This document shows, one piece after another, positions 43,907 through 44,811 of a stretch of 44,811 nt of DNA. The translations under genes and the position numbers were made by a program. A model generated the notes under the pieces. It did no database searches. It saw only the letters and a program-made list of their open reading frames with translations, and was not told where the DNA came from. The stretch is from Clostridia bacterium. Its GTDB lineage: Bacteria; Bacillota; Clostridia; Christensenellales; Aristaeellaceae. Position 1 is the first letter of the stretch, and each line of letters starts with the position of its first letter. Location: the NCBI GenBank assembly GCA_017463245.1, contig JAFTPN010000001.1:1-44811 (forward strand), in the 5' to 3' direction.

Positions 43907-44811
43907 ATGGGCAAGTATTTTGGTACCGACGGCTTCCGCGGCGAGGCCAACAAGGATCTGAATTTTGAGCATGCGGTCAAGATCGGCCGCTTCCTGGGCT
44001 GGTACTACGGCAAGCGGCTGGACAAGAAGGCCAAGGTGGTCATCGGCAAGGACACCCGCCGCTCCAGCTATATGTTTGAGTATGCCCTCTGCACGGGTCT
44101 GATGGCCAGCGGCGCGGATGCCTACATCATGCACGTTACCACCACCCCCTCCGTGGCCTACATCACCCGCGTGGATGATTTCGACTGCGGCATCATGATC
44201 TCCGCCTCCCACAATCCCTATTACGACAACGGCATCAAGCTGCTCAACGGCAATGGCGAGAAGATGGACGAGGAGACCATCCTGAAGGTGGAGGACTACA
44301 TCGACGGCAAGATCGAGGTCCCCGTGGCCGAGCGCAACGAGATCGGCCGCACGGTGGACTATGTGGCTGGCCGCAACCGCTATGTGGGCTACCTGATCTC
44401 TATGTCCAAGTATAGCTTCAAGGACGTGCGCGTGGGCATCGATGCTGCCAACGGCGCCTCCTGGCAGATCGCCAAGGCTGTGTTCGACGCCCTGGGCGCC
44501 AAGACCTATGTGATCAACGCTGAGCCCGATGGCTACAACATCAACACCGATTGCGGCTCCACCCACATTCACCATCTGCAGAAGTATGTGGTGGACAACA
44601 AGCTGGACGTGGGCTTTGCCTTCGACGGCGACGCCGACCGCTGCCTGGCCGTGGACGAGAAAGGCAACGAGATCACCGGCGACCACATCCTCTACATCTA
44701 TGGCCTGTACATGAAGGAGCGCGGCAAGCTGCTGAACAACAAGGTGGTCACCACCATCATGAGCAACTTCGGCCTGTACAAGGCGCTGGACAAGGTGGGC
44801 ATTGAGTACGA
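43907..44811 (+). CDS. glmM: Phosphoglucosamine mutase (3' end outside window)
   Basis: GlmM converts glucosamine-6-phosphate to glucosamine-1-phosphate. The first 301 codons are present. They include FGTDGFRGEAN at the start, the phosphoserine loop ISASHNPYYDNGIK (about residue 97-110), and the metal-binding FDGDADR (about 241-247). AAGGAGG lies before the ATG at 43907. The frame is open to the window end; intact proteins have about 450 residues. It completes a route from GlcN6P to GlcNAc-1-P with the two genes upstream. Confidence 0.95.
   Translation, partial: MGKYFGTDGFRGEANKDLNFEHAVKIGRFLGWYYGKRLDKKAKVVIGKDTRRSSYMFEYALCTGLMASGADAYIMHVTTTPSVAYITRVDDFDCGIMISASHNPYYDNGIKLLNGNGEKMDEETILKVEDYIDGKIEVPVAERNEIGRTVDYVAGRNRYVGYLISMSKYSFKDVRVGIDAANGASWQIAKAVFDALGAKTYVINAEPDGYNINTDCGSTHIHHLQKYVVDNKLDVGFAFDGDADRCLAVDEKGNEITGDHILYIYGLYMKERGKLLNNKVVTTIMSNFGLYKALDKVGIEY

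Overview
The window is about 45 kb of a bacterial chromosome. It most likely comes from a high-GC gut member of the Clostridia (Bacillota). The reasons are strong AGGAGG-type ribosome binding sites, Gram-positive-style promoters and U-tract terminators, a glmS-class ribozyme, TagF/TarI-type wall-polymer enzymes, and dispersed palindromic repeats between genes. The lineage is inferred; there is no rRNA here to confirm it. I saw no tRNA, rRNA, CRISPR array, prophage or intact insertion sequence.

Region 1 (1-12.8 kb) is mostly housekeeping: secA, prfB (without the usual programmed frameshift), a DUF1461-type membrane protein, tsaD, a GtrA-like protein, a small membrane protein, a DUF362/ferredoxin protein, a lysA-family decarboxylase and a YfcE-type phosphoesterase. 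On the minus strand follow an AraC/GyrI regulator, a stand-alone GyrI-like protein, a Cys-rich small protein and the truncated head of a MATE transporter. Gaps hold several families of hairpin-forming repeats.

Region 2 (13-21 kb) holds a plus-strand run of a secreted protein, a zinc-ribbon/TM/helical-repeat protein and an acyltransferase. Minus-strand genes follow: a polysaccharide deacetylase and aroE-aroQ.

Region 3 (21-36.2 kb) is a surface-polysaccharide / wall-glycopolymer locus. A consensus promoter at 21.03 kb appears to drive ten tightly packed genes: a GT2, a Wzm-like ABC permease with an added external domain, a short Wzt-like ATPase, two more GT2 enzymes, fdtA-fdtB-GNAT (dTDP-3-amino-3,6-dideoxyhexose synthesis), rmlA and rmlC. 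A large GT/TagF-like fusion follows. A separate promoter-driven unit then carries rmlB, a TarI/IspD cytidylyltransferase and an extended SDR. The GT, transporter and TagF-like genes look AT-richer than the rml genes, so the locus looks mosaic.

Region 4 (36.3-38.9 kb) has a GNAT gene divergent from an ECF sigma factor, which overlaps its probable membrane anti-sigma partner.

Region 5 (38.9-44.8 kb) is the most interesting. An XRE-type HTH is fused to an IspD/TarI-like domain whose key active-site residues are changed. It is divergent from a LicC-like nucleotidyltransferase and an OPA-family transporter. The shared 158-bp intergenic region has a perfect inverted repeat inside one promoter and matching half-sites inside the other. 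This looks like a nucleotidyltransferase fold reused as a ligand-sensing regulator. Immediately downstream, a glmS-type self-cleaving ribozyme precedes nagB rather than glmS. The operon continues with a GlmU-type acetyltransferase and glmM (cut by the window end). This suggests that NagB here makes glucosamine-6-phosphate for amino-sugar synthesis under GlcN6P feedback.
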